Positions 28,263 through 37,050 are shown, numbered from the stretch's first letter. The stretch: DNA of 64,000 bases from Daejeonia sp002484105 (GCF_051175565.1 NZ_CP195105.1:2852001-2916000), one strand, 5' to 3'. A program made the numbers and translations. Notes: generated by a model from the letters alone, not told the origin.

Positions 28263-30089
28263 TTATTTCTTAAATTTTTTCTCCAGTTCCTTCATAAAAG
28301 CAGGCTGTATCACAATATTTGTTTTTGCCTTCTGTGCATTGATGGTCTCGCGGAGTTTCTGCTCGGTAACGGCATCGCGGAGCAGGTCTTCGGCCTCTTT
28401 TTCGGTCATGGGTTCTTTTGGAACAATGCGGTCTACTGCCATCACAACATCTCGTTCTTTCACTTTTGTATCATATACCCCAGGCTTGAAGGGGACATTG
28501 TTACTGGCAAAAATATCGGCGTCTTTTTCCAGTTTGCCTTCTTCAAAATGCACGAGAACCTGTTTTTTGTCGTTCAGCTGGCCATCGAATTTTTTCTTCA
28601 GGGCTTCCCAGTTCGCCGGCTTTTTGATTTCCGATTCTATTTCGGATTTCATTTTTGGATCTGCAAGCACGGCCACACGAACTTCCGCTCTTTCGTCCCA
28701 CATGTATTTGTCTCTGTTTTTACTGTAATATTCGGTGAGCCATTCGGGATGGGCATCCACTTCTTTCTTCAGATACTGGGTAAAGATATATTCGGAATAC
28801 AGGTTTTTGCGTGCTTCGTTCAATTGAGTGGCGATTTCCGGCTGGTCATCAAAGTCATCGGAATAGGAACCGACAACAAACTGGGCTACTTTAGCATCGA
28901 TCAGTCCGCTCCAGTCCTCCGGTGATGCCTGATCGAGATCTTTCATATTTTTCGTCAGGTCATCTTTCAAATCACCGAATTTCAACTGATGTTTTCCATA
29001 GGTGGCAAGAATGGCATTACTGTTTTTAAAGGCCGTATAAGCCTGATATGATTTTTTTACGGATGCCAGATCTTTCCCTTCCCGGAACTTTCCTGAAGCT
29101 TTAAGCTGTGCCAGCAACTGGTCCTGAACTCTTTCAAAATACACAGAACTCATCATTTCTCTTTTGAAAAAATCCTTGGTATCCGCATTTATTTCATAAG
29201 GAACCGCCTGATAGACATAAAATATAAAATATTTGTCGTCCATGAGGATCGGTTGGGTATATTCGCCCGCTTTTTTACCTTTCAGGGCATCGTATACATT
29301 CTCAGGAAGCGTGGGAGACCCCATCACGAGGCCGCCGTTCTTCTTCTCCTGATCACTGCTTCCGTATTCTTTGGCGATGGCATCAAATTTTTTCCCCGAT
29401 TTCAATGCATCAAAAATTGCTGTTTTTGTCTTTTCTGCACTGGCATCATTCGGGTAGGAGACCGTTGCAAAGATCAGGTATCCGAGGCTCGGTCTTGTTT
29501 TGATGAGCTTTGCAAAGGCTGCATATGCAGAATTGTTGAAGAGTTTCGTATAGCTTCCGGGCTGTACGTTCAGCAACTGGCTGTAGATGGCATCATCAAT
29601 CACCCCTGCCTTCATGTAAACGGGTTTGGCTTCAGTTCCCATATAGGTTTTCACCGCTTCTTCCATGGTCATTTTACCGGAAACGACATCATTGTAGACT
29701 TTTTGGTAATCGGTTTTGTCCTCCGCTTTTTTCTGTACCGCAAAAAGCAGCATCTGGCGCTCTGTAATGTTGTCGTGGACGTAGTCCTGCAGCACACCGT
29801 CCACAATTTTTTCGGGATAGAAATATTTCTCGCGCAAATTGCTGTCTACCTGCGCAATTCGGTCCCGGAAATAGGAAAGCGTATCAGCCTTCTGCTCCTT
29901 CGCAAACTGCTGCAGCAGCGTAAAATCCTGTATGGAAGATATCGTCTTGTCAATACCGGCATGTTCCAGCCCGTATTGGTTGTCTTTGATAAAATTCTGC
30001 ACCGCAATACTGTCTTTGCCAATAATCATATACTGGGCAAAGGAAGCCTGTGCAAGTGCCAGAAATGCGATCAGGTGTACTTTTTTCAT
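28263..30089 (-). CDS. Peptidylprolyl isomerase (SurA/PrsA-like, parvulin domains)
   Basis: A 608-residue secreted foldase with a short signal peptide (HLIAFLALAQASFA, about residue 18). Parvulin-type segments are seen at about 205-305 (GYLIFATVSYP, then NGGLVMGSPTLPENV) and a weaker C-terminal copy with a Lys/Glu-rich end (FMKELEKKFKK). It sits 14 nt after pfkB and 63 nt before a second SurA-like gene, so two periplasmic foldases are made together. PpiD-like naming is possible, but there is no N-terminal membrane anchor beyond the signal. Confidence 0.82.
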   Translation of the reverse strand: MKKVHLIAFLALAQASFAQYMIIGKDSIAVQNFIKDNQYGLEHAGIDKTISSIQDFTLLQQFAKEQKADTLSYFRDRIAQVDSNLREKYFYPEKIVDGVLQDYVHDNITERQMLLFAVQKKAEDKTDYQKVYNDVVSGKMTMEEAVKTYMGTEAKPVYMKAGVIDDAIYSQLLNVQPGSYTKLFNNSAYAAFAKLIKTRPSLGYLIFATVSYPNDASAEKTKTAIFDALKSGKKFDAIAKEYGSSDQEKKNGGLVMGSPTLPENVYDALKGKKAGEYTQPILMDDKYFIFYVYQAVPYEINADTKDFFKREMMSSVYFERVQDQLLAQLKASGKFREGKDLASVKKSYQAYTAFKNSNAILATYGKHQLKFGDLKDDLTKNMKDLDQASPEDWSGLIDAKVAQFVVGSYSDDFDDQPEIATQLNEARKNLYSEYIFTQYLKKEVDAHPEWLTEYYSKNRDKYMWDERAEVRVAVLADPKMKSEIESEIKKPANWEALKKKFDGQLNDKKQVLVHFEEGKLEKDADIFASNNVPFKPGVYDTKVKERDVVMAVDRIVPKEPMTEKEAEDLLRDAVTEQKLRETINAQKAKTNIVIQPAFMKELEKKFKK

Positions 30090-30103
30090 AAGAGTTCTGG
30101 TTT

Positions 30104-31033
30104 TTATTCAGCATTCAGGCTGACTTCGAAAGTAGTAAGTTGCTTGAATTCGTCAATTCTTTTCTGAAGATCATCTTTGGTAATCTCCTGAAGTCTCTCT
30201 GTTCCGAATTTTTCTACGGTATAAGATGCCATTGCGGAACCGACAATAACCGCCGATTTCATATTCTCGAAACTGAAGTCTCCCGTTTTGGCAAGATGCG
30301 CGGCAAAACCACCGGCAAAAGTATCTCCTGCACCCGTTGGATCAAATACATCTTCCAGCAGCAATGCGGGGATTGCAAAAACTTTGTCTTCGTAGAAGAG
30401 GAGTGCTCCGTGTTCTCCTTTTTTGATAATAACATATTTCGGACCCATCTGTGAGATTTTCTGTGCGGCTTTCACCAGAGAATATTCTCCGGAAAGCTGG
30501 CGAGCTTCCTCATCATTGATGGTGATAACATCTGTCTGTGCAATCATCTTCATCAGAGTTTCCCAAGTGGTATCCATCCAGAAATTCATGGTATCAAGAA
30601 TCACCAGCTGTGGACGTTTCTTCATTTTTTTGAGCACGGAAAGCTGAATCGCGGGATCGAGGTTGCCCAGCAACAGTACTTCTGCTTCCTGTGCATGGCC
30701 GGGGACTTTGGGATCAAACTGCGACAGCACATTCACCTCTGTTGCCAGTGTATCACGTGTGTTCAGGTCATTGTGATATTTGCCGCTCCAGAAGAAACTT
30801 TTCCCTTCGCGGATTATTTCTACTCCCTCCACATTAACATGGCGGTTTTTCAGCATATCAAAATATTCCTGAGGAAAATCTCCTCCTACGACAGATACAA
30901 GACTGACATCGGTTTTGAGCACTGAAGAAGCAATACCGATATAGGTTGCTGCACCGCCAAGGATTTTGTCTGTTTTTCCGAAAGGAGTTTCAATTGCATC
31001 AAACGCCATTGAGCCTACTACTAAAAGTTTCAT
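30104..31033 (-). CDS. PfkB family carbohydrate/nucleoside kinase
   Basis: A 309-residue ribokinase-family kinase. The C-terminal PfkB signature DPTGAGDTFAGGF (about 246-258) gives the catalytic Asp and anion hole; the N-terminal part has LGGAATYIGIAS, the usual substrate-binding Gly stretch. The phosphorylated substrate (sugar, nucleoside or vitamin) is not evident. It lies 27 nt after gldD and 14 nt before the PPIase gene. Confidence 0.88.
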   Translation of the reverse strand: MKLLVVGSMAFDAIETPFGKTDKILGGAATYIGIASSVLKTDVSLVSVVGGDFPQEYFDMLKNRHVNVEGVEIIREGKSFFWSGKYHNDLNTRDTLATEVNVLSQFDPKVPGHAQEAEVLLLGNLDPAIQLSVLKKMKKRPQLVILDTMNFWMDTTWETLMKMIAQTDVITINDEEARQLSGEYSLVKAAQKISQMGPKYVIIKKGEHGALLFYEDKVFAIPALLLEDVFDPTGAGDTFAGGFAAHLAKTGDFSFENMKSAVIVGSAMASYTVEKFGTERLQEITKDDLQKRIDEFKQLTTFEVSLNAE

Positions 31034-31060
31034 ATTGTTTTCTGTATATATTTTTTTAAG

Positions 31061-31621
31061 TTAATGATGGTTCCACTGGAAAGTATCAAGCATATGCAGG
31101 ATATCCTGTTTGATATAGTTGACGGCCGGCGCCAGAGAATCCGGCTTCGGACGTGTATTGAAATAGAGATTTGCCGTAACGAAATTCCGGGTGCTGTCGG
31201 TTGCATAAAACTGGATATTGGAAGCACTCTGCCCTTTCAGTTCGTAAAAATTTCCATAGACTTTTTTTTCCGGATAGCTGAAAGATTTCACCTCGATAGA
31301 CGATGCCTTTATGGTATGTTCGTAGACCATTTTTTCGGCTTCCTTTACATGGAGCGGAAAATCATTCTTCACCGGGAAATAGGTAATGAAAACTTTGGCC
31401 TTCATCTTCGGATAGGTGACATAATACCAGCAGGAATTCTTAGCCTGATCTATCTGTGCAAAATCCGAATACTCGAAACTGAAACCGCAGGGTGAGGAAA
31501 ATTTCCGATATTGCGGTTTGGGATATTCCAGCCTCAGTTCGCCATAGGGTTTGGGCAATGTTTCCTGATGGCAGGAATACAAGACAAGCCCTGTGACAGC
31601 GATGAAGATTTTTCTAAACAT
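31061..31621 (-). CDS. gldD: Gliding motility lipoprotein GldD
   Basis: A 186-residue lipoprotein whose signal ends in VLYSC (lipid Cys at about residue 17). The mature start PKPYGELRLEYPKP and the middle CWYYVTYPKMKAKVFITYFPV are characteristic of GldD. In Flavobacterium johnsoniae GldD is needed for gliding and belongs to the core set tied to type IX secretion. The ATG at 31621 was chosen over an upstream in-frame start 15 nt earlier because it gives a normal lipoprotein signal. gldE, its usual neighbour, is absent here; mutY is 45 nt upstream. Confidence 0.88.
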   Translation of the reverse strand: MFRKIFIAVTGLVLYSCHQETLPKPYGELRLEYPKPQYRKFSSPCGFSFEYSDFAQIDQAKNSCWYYVTYPKMKAKVFITYFPVKNDFPLHVKEAEKMVYEHTIKASSIEVKSFSYPEKKVYGNFYELKGQSASNIQFYATDSTRNFVTANLYFNTRPKPDSLAPAVNYIKQDILHMLDTFQWNHH

Positions 31622-31665
31622 CCGGCAAAAATACAAATTAGATTTCAGATGACAACTGATTGATT

Positions 31666-32706
31666 TCAGGTAAGTTCAAAGAAATGAGCTATAAATTTTT
31701 CGAGCGGTTTGGGAAAAGACTTGTTTTCGGAGGCTTTATATCCGGAAATCAGGTATCCGTGCTGTACAGCAAAATCCTTGAGCCTCTTTTCAGACGGAAG
31801 CTTCACCACAGAGATGTCTATGGTCAGATGTCTATGGGTGAGTTTATGCTTCATTGTTCTGGAGGAGACGATATAAGGCTTCAGATGATCGGAAATTTCT
31901 GTGGGAAATTCATAGAGATTCTTCCAGATTTCTTGCGTGCCGCGTCGCCTGATGAGGAATTTCCCGCCGGACTCGACAAAAAAATAAGCAAGATACATTT
32001 CCTGCACCACGGTTTTCTTCTTTTTTACCGGAAATCCACCGCTGGTTCCAGACTGATATGCCAGGCAGTCTTCGTGCAGAGGGCAGCTTATACAGTCGGG
32101 ATTTCGGGGTTTGCAGATTTCGGATCCCAGGTCCATCATCGCCTGATTGAAGTCTCCGGCTTTCCCAGTCGGCATCATGAGATGTGCCAATTCGGAAAAA
32201 TAAGAAAATGCTTTGGGAGAAGAAATGTCAAAACCATCTGCAAAAACCCTTGAAAGCACACGATAGAAGTTGCCGTCTACCGCCGGATAATCTTCTCCGA
32301 AACAGATACTGGCAACTGCCGCTGCCGTATATTCTCCGACACCTTTCAGCTGGAGGATATCTTCGTATTTCACGGGGAAATTCCCGTCAAAATCGGCCAT
32401 AATCTGATGGGCTGCCTTGTGAATATTCGTCGCCCGGGAATAATATCCCAAACCTTTCCAATAAAGCAGTACCTCGTCTGTAGAGGCTTCTGCCAGTGTC
32501 CTGACATCCGGAAAGCGAACTATAAAATTCTGGTAATGCTGAAGTCCCTGCCGGATACGCGTCTGCTGGAATACAATTTCACTGATCCATATGTAATACG
32601 GATTTTTGGTTTTGCGGAAAGACAGCTCTCTTCCATATATATGATACCAGCGGAGCAGTTTCTCACCAATGTGAAGAAAATCAGGGTATTGTTTGTCCTT
32701 TTTCAA
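31666..32706 (-). CDS. mutY: A/G-specific adenine glycosylase MutY
   Basis: A 346-residue base-excision repair enzyme that removes A opposite 8-oxoG. It has the catalytic Glu in WISEIVFQQTR, the HhH motif LKGVGEYTAAAVASICF, catalytic Asp in AVDGNFYRVLSRVF, and the 4Fe-4S ligand pattern C-x6-C-x2-C-x5-C (from CKPRNPDC). A NUDIX-like C-terminal domain (about 230-346) reads the 8-oxoG. Its start codon region overlaps the divergent hup promoter. Confidence 0.96.
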   Translation of the reverse strand: MKKDKQYPDFLHIGEKLLRWYHIYGRELSFRKTKNPYYIWISEIVFQQTRIRQGLQHYQNFIVRFPDVRTLAEASTDEVLLYWKGLGYYSRATNIHKAAHQIMADFDGNFPVKYEDILQLKGVGEYTAAAVASICFGEDYPAVDGNFYRVLSRVFADGFDISSPKAFSYFSELAHLMMPTGKAGDFNQAMMDLGSEICKPRNPDCISCPLHEDCLAYQSGTSGGFPVKKKKTVVQEMYLAYFFVESGGKFLIRRRGTQEIWKNLYEFPTEISDHLKPYIVSSRTMKHKLTHRHLTIDISVVKLPSEKRLKDFAVQHGYLISGYKASENKSFPKPLEKFIAHFFELT

Positions 32707-32724
32707 AAATATGTCTTATATTTG
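32693..32724 (+). promoter_or_regulatory. hup promoter
   Basis: TTG (32693-32695), 21 bp, then TATATTTG (32717-32724): a nearly ideal Bacteroidota promoter. The -33 part lies inside mutY. The leader to the hup ATG is about 23 nt. Confidence 0.75.
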
Positions 32725-32753
32725 CACACCAAAATTAAAAATAAATTAAGGAA

Positions 32754-33044
32754 ATGACAAAGGCAGAATTGGTAAACACAATTTCGAACAAATTGGGTAC
32801 AGAGAAAAATGAGACTCAGAAGATTGTCGAAGCTTTTATGCAGGAAATCAGAACTTCATTATATAACGGAGAGAATGTTTATCTGAGAGGCTTTGGATCT
32901 TTTATCATCAAAACAAGAGCAGCTAAGACCGGCAGAAATATTTCCAAAAATACTGCGATCGAAATTCCGGCTCATAATATCCCGTCTTTCAAACCGGCTA
33001 AAACTTTCGTAGAGAAAGTAAAAACCAAAGTTGCAGTAAAATAG
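32754..33044 (+). CDS. hup: HU family DNA-binding protein
   Basis: A 96-residue HU/IHF-fold nucleoid protein. The N-terminal helices begin MTKAELVNTISNKL, the beta-arm signature is VYLRGFGSFIIKTRAAKTGRN (about 43-63), and the C-terminus is KPAKTFVEKVKTKV. It bends and compacts DNA as a dimer. Its strong promoter suits an abundant protein. The 29-residue basic protein gene follows 40 nt downstream. Confidence 0.96.
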   Translation: MTKAELVNTISNKLGTEKNETQKIVEAFMQEIRTSLYNGENVYLRGFGSFIIKTRAAKTGRNISKNTAIEIPAHNIPSFKPAKTFVEKVKTKVAVK

Positions 33045-33084
33045 TTCACTTAAATATTAACAAGTTAAAAAAAAATTATAAGTT

Positions 33085-33174
33085 ATGCCAAGCGGAAAGA
33101 AAAGAAAAAGACACAAGGTAGCAACTCACAAAAGAAAAAAACGGAGAAGAGCTAACAGACATAAGAAAAAATAA
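33085..33174 (+). CDS. 29-residue, extremely basic small protein
   Basis: ATG to TAA encodes 29 residues, beginning MPSGKKRKRHKVATHKRKKR; more than half are Lys, Arg or His and there is no acidic residue. It sits directly downstream of hup in the same direction with no terminator between, so it is probably on the hup mRNA. I recognise this small ORF as recurrent in flavobacteria. The composition suggests an RNA- or ribosome-binding peptide, but that is inference. It is easily missed by gene finders because of its length. Confidence 0.75.
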   Translation: MPSGKKRKRHKVATHKRKKRRRANRHKKK

Positions 33175-33213
33175 TTTTTTTTCCTAGAAAACAGAAATAT
33201 AGTTGGTGGACAG

Positions 33214-33244
33214 TTGCAAAATGGATTCATCGACTATATTTTTG
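33214..33244 (+). promoter_or_regulatory. rng promoter
   Basis: TTG (33214-33216), 20 bp, TATTTTTG (33237-33244, TAnnTTTG), 31 nt before the ATG. Confidence 0.65.
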
Positions 33245-33275
33245 TTTTTGGGGAATACCAAATTCCTGAAACATC

Positions 33276-34832
33276 ATGAAGAAAGAACTCATCGTATCAC
33301 ACGAAGACGGACTCACAAAAATCGCCCTGCTGGAAGACGGCAGGCTCTTCGAACTCCACGAAGAGTCGGGCAAAAATGAGTTTACGGTCGGAGATCTGTT
33401 TCTGGGAAGAATTAAAAAACTGGCGCCGAACCTCAACTCGGCATTCGTCAATATCGGATATGGAAAAGATGCTTTTCTGCATTATCAGGATCTGGGCCCC
33501 GATTATCTGAGTTTCCGGAAATATGTAAAAGATATTTTCGCAAAAAAACAGAAATCTGCCAGCCTGAAAAACTTTGATATCCAGAAAGAAATTGACAAAA
33601 ACGGAACGGTAGACAAAGTGCTTGCCAAAGATGATGTGGTCCTGATACAGATTACCAAAGAACCCATCTCTACCAAAGGACCACGAATTTCTACACAGAT
33701 TTCCATCACCGGAAGGTTTATGGTACTGATCCCATTCGACCATAAAGTTTCCATCTCCAAAAAAATTAAAAGCGCAGAAGAACGCGAACGCCTGCGCACC
33801 CTGATTGAAAGTATACGCCCGGAAGGTTTCGGCGTGATTATCCGTACTGTGGCCGAAGGCAAGAAAGTTGCCGAGCTGCACAATGATATGAATACGCTGG
33901 TCCAAAAATGGGAAACCGCTTTCCGGAACATACAGAAACAAAAAGTCCCGTCCAAAATTCTCAGCGAGGAAGACATTGCCTCCTCTATCCTTCGGGACAA
34001 TTTCAACCAGGATTTTGTAAGCATCATCTGTGATGATGAAAAAATGGTGCACGATATGAAAGAATATATCGAGGTAATTGCACCAGAAAGAAAAAATATT
34101 GTGCATTTCTACGACTCCCATATCCCACTGCTGGAATATTACAATGTAGAAAAGCAGATGAAACAAAGTTTTGGCAAGCATGTGAACATCCCAAGTTCCA
34201 AAGGTGCCTATCTCGTCATCGAGCATACAGAAGCACTGCATGTTGTAGACGTCAATTCCGGTCCCAATATTTCGGCAGCTACCACCAACCGCGAACATGC
34301 GCTGACGGTGAACAAAATGGCAGCCTCGGAAATTGCCAGGCAGCTGCGCCTGCGCGATATGGGCGGTATTATCGTCATCGATTTTATTGATATGCCAACA
34401 CCGGAGCAGCGCCGCACCCTCTACGACTTTTTCCGGGAAGAGCTGAGACGCGACAAAGCCAAGCATAAAGTACTCCCCCCGAGCAAATTCGGACTGATAC
34501 AGATGACGAGACAGCGCGTACGTCCCGAACTCTACATCGAAACCAAAGAAGAAAACCCGAATGCCGACGGCGAAATTATGGCCCCCATCGTCATCGTGGA
34601 ACGCATGGGCGAAGCCATCCGAAACATCATACAGAAAGAGAAAGGGAAACTCTATCTGCACGTTCATCCATTTGTGGAATCTTATCTGACGAAGGGCATC
34701 CACAGCATACAGATGAAGTGGTTCCTGAAGTACAAAAAATGGGTTACCATTATCCCAAGAGATTCCTTTAAATATTTGGAATTTCGTTTGTACAACGCCA
34801 AAAAAGAAGAACTGATGAACTATTCCAACTAA
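33276..34832 (+). CDS. rng: Ribonuclease E/G family endoribonuclease (RNase G type)
   Basis: A 518-residue endoribonuclease for rRNA/mRNA processing. An S1 RNA-binding domain is at about 37-130 and the catalytic DNase I-like part at about 270-400, with the metal Asp pair in HVVDVNSGPN and VIDFIDM. The Zn-link of E. coli RNase E/G (CPxCxG after RQRVRPE) is missing: the site reads RQRVRPELYIETKEENPNAD with no Cys. Length matches RNase G (about 490-520) without the long RNase E tail. Cytosolic. Confidence 0.93.
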   Translation: MKKELIVSHEDGLTKIALLEDGRLFELHEESGKNEFTVGDLFLGRIKKLAPNLNSAFVNIGYGKDAFLHYQDLGPDYLSFRKYVKDIFAKKQKSASLKNFDIQKEIDKNGTVDKVLAKDDVVLIQITKEPISTKGPRISTQISITGRFMVLIPFDHKVSISKKIKSAEERERLRTLIESIRPEGFGVIIRTVAEGKKVAELHNDMNTLVQKWETAFRNIQKQKVPSKILSEEDIASSILRDNFNQDFVSIICDDEKMVHDMKEYIEVIAPERKNIVHFYDSHIPLLEYYNVEKQMKQSFGKHVNIPSSKGAYLVIEHTEALHVVDVNSGPNISAATTNREHALTVNKMAASEIARQLRLRDMGGIIVIDFIDMPTPEQRRTLYDFFREELRRDKAKHKVLPPSKFGLIQMTRQRVRPELYIETKEENPNADGEIMAPIVIVERMGEAIRNIIQKEKGKLYLHVHPFVESYLTKGIHSIQMKWFLKYKKWVTIIPRDSFKYLEFRLYNAKKEELMNYSN

Positions 34833-34877
34833 AATCCCACCAGTTTTTAAAAATTCTTAACAGAAACAAGCCAAATG

Positions 34878-34903
34878 AAGCCGCAGAAATGCGGCTTTTA
34901 TTG
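34878..34903 (+). terminator. rng terminator
   Basis: Stem AAGCCGCA/TGCGGCTT with a GAAA tetraloop, then TTTATTG. It lies 45 nt past the rng stop. Confidence 0.85.
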
Positions 34904-34955
34904 TATTTGTAATGGGAATAACTATTTGCAAAACTATGCAAAAATGAAAACGCAT

Positions 34956-34963
34956 TATCTTTG
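34956..34963 (+). promoter_or_regulatory. Orphan promoter-like element
   Basis: TATCTTTG (TAnnTTTG) is followed at 34980 by an ATG that opens only a 17-codon ORF running into the 3' end of the opposing SGNH gene. Possibly the start of a lost gene or an antisense RNA. Confidence 0.35.
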
Positions 34964-35029
34964 CATTTTGAATTAGCCCATGAGAAAATTCCGGGAAAGG
35001 AATTTCTTTCTTATATCTCTCTTTGTAGG

Positions 35030-35653
35030 TTAATACCACAGTTCATGGAGAAGTGGACACAGATAATCAGCAATAAACCAGTATCCCTTTCCGTTCGGGT
35101 GCACACCATCCGAAGACAGCAGTTTTTCCTTGCTCCCGGAAAAGAGGTCATGCAGATCCAGATAACGGATATTCTTCAATGTTGATATTCTTTTCAGATG
35201 AGAATTATAGTCTGAAACATCACTTTCACGGCGTATCTTCCCATTGGGTGTGATTTTCCCGTCAATATGGTCTCCAAGTGGCAGTATACTGATGATATAA
35301 ATGTTTTTTGTGAATTTTAGAGCAATATCCACAACGGCGGAAATATGCAAAGCAAAATCTTTTACCGGAACCAAATATCTGCCTTCCTTCTGTGCCAGAT
35401 CATTGGCTCCGTAAAACAGGAATACCGCATCGTGCCGGTCGGAAATCCGGGCCTGAATTTCAGGCTCTATGCGCTTGAGAATACCTTCTGAAGTTTCTCC
35501 CGGAATGCCGAGGTTGTAGATGGTGACTTCTTTTGCTTTTTCACTGGTAAATTCTGCCAGACTGAAGCGTTTCAGAATATCTGCAAATCCTCCAAAAACG
35601 CCGTCATATTCACCATAGGTGATACTGTCTCCAAAAAACAAAACTGTACTCAT
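35030..35653 (-). CDS. SGNH/GDSL hydrolase
   Basis: A 207-residue esterase-like hydrolase with no signal peptide. Block I FFGDSIT puts the nucleophile at Ser10, block III is YGANDL, and block V SDGVHPNGKG supplies the catalytic Asp and His. It begins 3 nt after the cystathionine synthase/lyase gene and so falls under the same SAM-I riboswitch. A deacetylase-type role on an O-acyl amino acid or sulfur compound is conceivable but only inferred from the operon. Confidence 0.88.
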   Translation of the reverse strand: MSTVLFFGDSITYGEYDGVFGGFADILKRFSLAEFTSEKAKEVTIYNLGIPGETSEGILKRIEPEIQARISDRHDAVFLFYGANDLAQKEGRYLVPVKDFALHISAVVDIALKFTKNIYIISILPLGDHIDGKITPNGKIRRESDVSDYNSHLKRISTLKNIRYLDLHDLFSGSKEKLLSSDGVHPNGKGYWFIADYLCPLLHELWY

Positions 35654-35656
35654 TTT

Positions 35657-36829
35657 TTAATCTTCGTTTTTTATTTCTGTATGAGGTAATTGCTGTAATG
35701 CTTGTGAAATATCCTGTATAAGGTCTTCCGGATCTTCAATTCCTACGGAAAGTCTGACCAGAGATTCCTGAATGCCTGCTTTCAATTTATTCTCTCTCGG
35801 AATGGAAGCATGTGTCATGGTAAACGGATGGCAGATCAGGCTTTTCACTCCACCCAAACTTTCCGCAAGTTTAAAATATTTTGTGGAGATAACCAGTTTT
35901 GTTGCTGTTTCAATGGTGTCATCTTTCAAGCTGAAGGATATCACACCTCCAAAACGTCCGTTCTGCTGTTCTGCAGCTATTTCATGGTTCTGATGACGGG
36001 AAAGTCCGGGATAGTATATTTTATCAATTTCCGGACGCTGAGAAAGGTATTGGGCTACTTTCAGGGCATTTTCACTTTGCCGCCGTACACGGAGTTCAAT
36101 GGTTTCGATACCGCGGATGGCAAGATAGCAATCCCATGGGCCGAGCACACCGCCAGCTGCATTTTGGATAAATTTTATCTTTTCGTCCAGTTCCGGTGTA
36201 TTGGTTACTACAATTCCTGCTACAAGGTCGGAATGTCCGCCAATATATTTTGTGGCACTGTGAACGATAATATCTGCTCCAAGTTCAAAAGGACGTTGCG
36301 CCACCGGGCTGGCAAAAGTATTATCTACAACGACCAAAGCATTGGAGGTTTTGGCGATTTCGGACACTTTTCGGATGTCGGTAATTTTCAGTGTAGGATT
36401 GGTGGGCGATTCCAGCCAGATCAGTTTGGTATTGTCGTTCAGATAATCAAGAATATTTTCAGCCTTTGTGGTATTCACAAAATGGACTTTGATGCCAAAA
36501 TTTTTATAAACCTCTGTAAACAGGCGGTAGGCGCCACCATAAATATCTTCTACGGCAATAATTTCGTCTCCTGTTTTCAGAAGTTTTGCTACGGCATCAA
36601 TAGCGGCCATTCCTGTCGCAAAGGCAAAGGCTGCAGTTCCGCCTTCAAGTCCGGCGACAATTTTTTCCAGCGCAGCTCGGGTAGGATTTCCTGTTCTGGA
36701 ATAGTCATAGCCTTTGTTCACGTCGGGGGCTTCCTGAAGAAACGTTGAGGTCTGGTATACCGGTACTGTAAGTGCTCCTGTGAGAGGATCTGCCGGAATG
36801 GAATGGAGGAGGTCTGTAATTCTGCTCAT
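35657..36829 (-). CDS. Cystathionine gamma-synthase/gamma-lyase (Cys/Met metabolism PLP enzyme)
   Basis: A 390-residue PLP enzyme of the Cys/Met family. The PLP lysine is in SATKYIGGHSD (about Lys205); other family landmarks are YSRTGNPTRAALE, GMAAIDA, VVDNTFASP and SLGGVKSL. The family includes MetB, cystathionine gamma-lyase and O-acetylhomoserine sulfhydrylase, and sequence reading alone does not settle which. Regulation by a SAM-I riboswitch 121 nt upstream argues for methionine synthesis (MetB/MetZ-like). It is cotranscribed with the SGNH hydrolase gene. Confidence 0.9.
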   Translation of the reverse strand: MSRITDLLHSIPADPLTGALTVPVYQTSTFLQEAPDVNKGYDYSRTGNPTRAALEKIVAGLEGGTAAFAFATGMAAIDAVAKLLKTGDEIIAVEDIYGGAYRLFTEVYKNFGIKVHFVNTTKAENILDYLNDNTKLIWLESPTNPTLKITDIRKVSEIAKTSNALVVVDNTFASPVAQRPFELGADIIVHSATKYIGGHSDLVAGIVVTNTPELDEKIKFIQNAAGGVLGPWDCYLAIRGIETIELRVRRQSENALKVAQYLSQRPEIDKIYYPGLSRHQNHEIAAEQQNGRFGGVISFSLKDDTIETATKLVISTKYFKLAESLGGVKSLICHPFTMTHASIPRENKLKAGIQESLVRLSVGIEDPEDLIQDISQALQQLPHTEIKNED

Positions 36830-36881
36830 TGTATTGGGTTTTAAAATTAAATTTTATTTAAATCCTCATCAAAAAATGCAG

Positions 36882-36914
36882 AAAAAAACACTCCTGATAA
36901 GTCAACAGAAGAGT
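36882..36914 (-). terminator. Riboswitch expression-platform terminator
   Basis: On the minus strand ACTC-TT-CTG, a 9-nt loop, CAG-GAGT, then GTTTTTTT. It lies 36 nt downstream of the SAM aptamer and 50 nt before the coding start, where a SAM-dependent terminator is expected. Confidence 0.75.
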
Positions 36915-36949
36915 TTTTATATAACAATCATACAATAAACGAATCTGTA

Positions 36950-37050
36950 CTTATCTTCCCTGAATATCTCAGGATGGATGTAGCACCTTTCCTTTACGGG
37001 GAGGTTGCTAAAGCGTCTTCGGGCCATGTCCCTCTGCTTTTCTTGATAAG
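36950..37050 (-). promoter_or_regulatory. SAM-I (S-box) riboswitch aptamer
   Basis: The minus strand starts CTTATCAAGAAAAGCAGAGG and ends GGGAAGATAAG, closing P1. Between are the invariant S-box segments GGGACATGGCCCGAAGACGC, TTTAGCAACC and AAGGTGCTACATCC. Position and order fit SAM-I. With SAM bound it should favour the terminator at 36882-36914 and switch off the downstream Cys/Met enzyme and SGNH genes. Confidence 0.95.

Noticed and set aside
33297..34703. 468-codon minus-strand ORF opposite rng
   Set aside because: It lies wholly opposite a clear RNase G gene, is Phe/His-rich in the way of antisense frames, and has no family motif.
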